NCBI RefSeq assembly: GCF_964340395.1
Contig: NC_135549.1
Location: 12,035,342-12,099,341, forward strand
Reading direction: 5' to 3'
Length of the DNA: 64,000 nucleotides
Source: Glandiceps talaboti
Lineage: Eukaryota; Hemichordata; Enteropneusta; Spengelidae
The stretch's first letter is position 1, and each line of letters starts with the position of its first letter. Position numbers and translations under genes: made by a program. Shown in pieces: positions 62,362 through 64,000 of this stretch. The notes below the pieces were generated by a model. That model had not been told where the DNA came from, searched no databases, and saw only the letters and a list, made by a program, of their open reading frames with translations.

Positions 62362-64000
62362 AGTTGGCAAGTACTAAGTAGCAAAAGCCTCGTCATACCC
62401 ATATTACATAACATACCATGGTGAGCACCACTCATTCTAAACTTTGCCTTTTATGATTACTGTTATCAGCTATTATTAAAATTACTTCACTACCAATAAA
62501 TCCTAGAGACATGTGCCATTCTGATCGGAGCCAGGGGTAATAATTGTAAAGTGCTTTAGAAGAGAGCACTAAACAAGATGTGTGTTGTACATGCTCATTT
62601 GATACATGTGTAATTTCATAGTTTGTATCAGAGGACCATAAAGCTACTTTTAACTAAAGACTTCTTACATAAAAAATGAACATTAGGGAAATGGCATATT
62701 CATTATTTGCAATAAGATATATCGAAACATTCATATATAATATGTATTCTCAGGATGAGATTAAATGTGAGAATGAAATAACAGCAAAAATTTATGAAAA
62801 TGCTACAAGCATCCCTATTAACTTTGAATCTCTGAGTGGAATGTTGGCCAATATATTATTACCGGGGTAGTCTATTTGTACCTAGGGTAGACAAGGAGTC
62901 AAAAAGGTCACACTGATGTTACACCTATCAATCGCAAAAAGGTGAAAGTTCATCAAGAGGAGGTCAACTGAGAAGACAAGGGCATTTGCATGGTACAAAA
63001 GATGTGATATACTGAAGTAACTGTCTGAAGTCCTTGATTATGAATATGATGGACCTGATTTTCAATGAGCAAACCAAAATCTGAGTGGGTGGCTGTATAA
63101 CTAATAAGTCAATCTCAAGTATCTCAACTTCACTTTTGGGTTGTTTCAGGAATGGTCCGACATAAAACAAGGAAGAGATTCCCCATAATTGAACTCTATA
63201 GACTATACAACATACAGATCCTTCCAAAAAAGGTCAACCTCTGTGTACTTTACTTGTTTGCTAAATGTTATGAATCCACATGCTTTCAGTCTAGACCCAT
63301 CTTGAAAATAACTTTAAACTTTTTCAAGAGCACTAAGCACCAAAGCAGAGCTCTGAGTTGGGAGTGCTCATGTCTGTATTCAACTTTGATGGTCAACACA
63401 AAATATCAATTCACAATCAGAAACATTCATTCACTGTACATATGAAAACCATTAATGTCCAAATTTTATCACACAATATGTAACAAGTATCTTGATTAAT
63501 GTTGGATCTCTGGGTGATTTTTTTTTTTGGACAATTAGCCCTTCAGATGTGGCAGTCATCTTAACCTTCCATCCAATTCATTGTACATGTAACATAAATA
63601 ATTTTCTGCTTGAGAATCTGCAAACACGAGTTTTGATATTTTACAATGTATCTTCCAAGTTCCTTAGAAATTCATCATCATTTCAAAATCAAAATTGCTA
63701 GTCGATCATTTGACCCTTTATGTTGAAAGTTATCCCCTTACTAGGGCATTCATAATCACTACAAACTAGACACAAACATTGAACTGATATCTAAAATTCT
63801 CAGGAAAGACAAATAATTCTCTAATTCACTAGAGACACCACAAACTTTTAAAGCAAAACTAATTATTCTAGGAGATCCTACATTTGTATTTTTTCGTTAC
63901 TCCTAAACCATTTACTTATTTATCACCAAAAATTATTTGAACTTGCAATAAAAACAATTGATTTCTTTTATATACTGCACAATATTGTATATATTGCAAA
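62362..64000. other. Upstream side of SLC25A3, nothing certain
   Basis: AT-rich sequence, either the first SLC25A3 intron or its 5' flank. I looked on the - strand for a presequence exon ending before the E-V-S-C-E-F segment and found none that convinces. Its + strand frames carry no known motif. Confidence 0.5.

Overview
This 64 kb window is animal (metazoan) nuclear DNA, AT-rich and full of introns, with short GT-AG bounded exons separated by kilobases of repeats. Two genes are recognised with high confidence. One is the 3' part of an EDEM1-type ER mannosidase-like gene on the + strand: ten coding exons between 1 and 39746, 413 codons, with the 5' exons off the left edge. The other is SLC25A3, the mitochondrial phosphate carrier, on the - strand: six exons from 61863 down to 58162, 308 codons, with the N-terminal exon(s) not found. 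The exon phases join perfectly in both. The mix of repeats (Crypton, tRNA-SINE, CR1/L2/Rex1-like LINEs, Penelope-like ribozyme repeats, (CATA)n and (TA)n tracts) fits a marine invertebrate; the phylum cannot be fixed from this sequence.

Layout. 1-39746: EDEM1 exons with introns of 0.9-12 kb. The introns hold a 39-bp minisatellite (313-690), two decayed LINE 3' ends (8028-8640 and 17640-18395), many microsatellites, an unusual nested palindromic locus with hammerhead ribozyme motifs inside (TA)n tracts (26309-26932), and a 33-bp minisatellite open on both strands (32253-33750). 39747-52045: no recognised host gene, but a hairpin element (43813-44004), a long hairpin plus tandem duplication (45334-45765) next to a frameshifted Crypton tyrosine-recombinase gene (47126 to 45790, - strand), a tRNA-derived SINE (48185-48405), an (AACAC)n tract and a telomere-like CCCTAA patch (51035-51200). 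52046-57334: the probable C-terminal exons of an unrecognised + strand gene, whose large intron holds a 387-bp PIF/Harbinger-like MITE with a TAA target duplication. It would be convergent with SLC25A3.

The host genes do not form a pathway: EDEM1 acts in ER quality control and SLC25A3 in mitochondrial phosphate import. The most unusual content is the 26.3-26.9 kb structure. Two perfect palindromes (79-bp and 71-bp arms) each carry a hammerhead-like core on both strands. They lie between (TA)n tracts, and related flanks face outward, so the whole locus is a nested inverted arrangement. It resembles the terminal repeats of Penelope-like retroelements, but that assignment is an inference.
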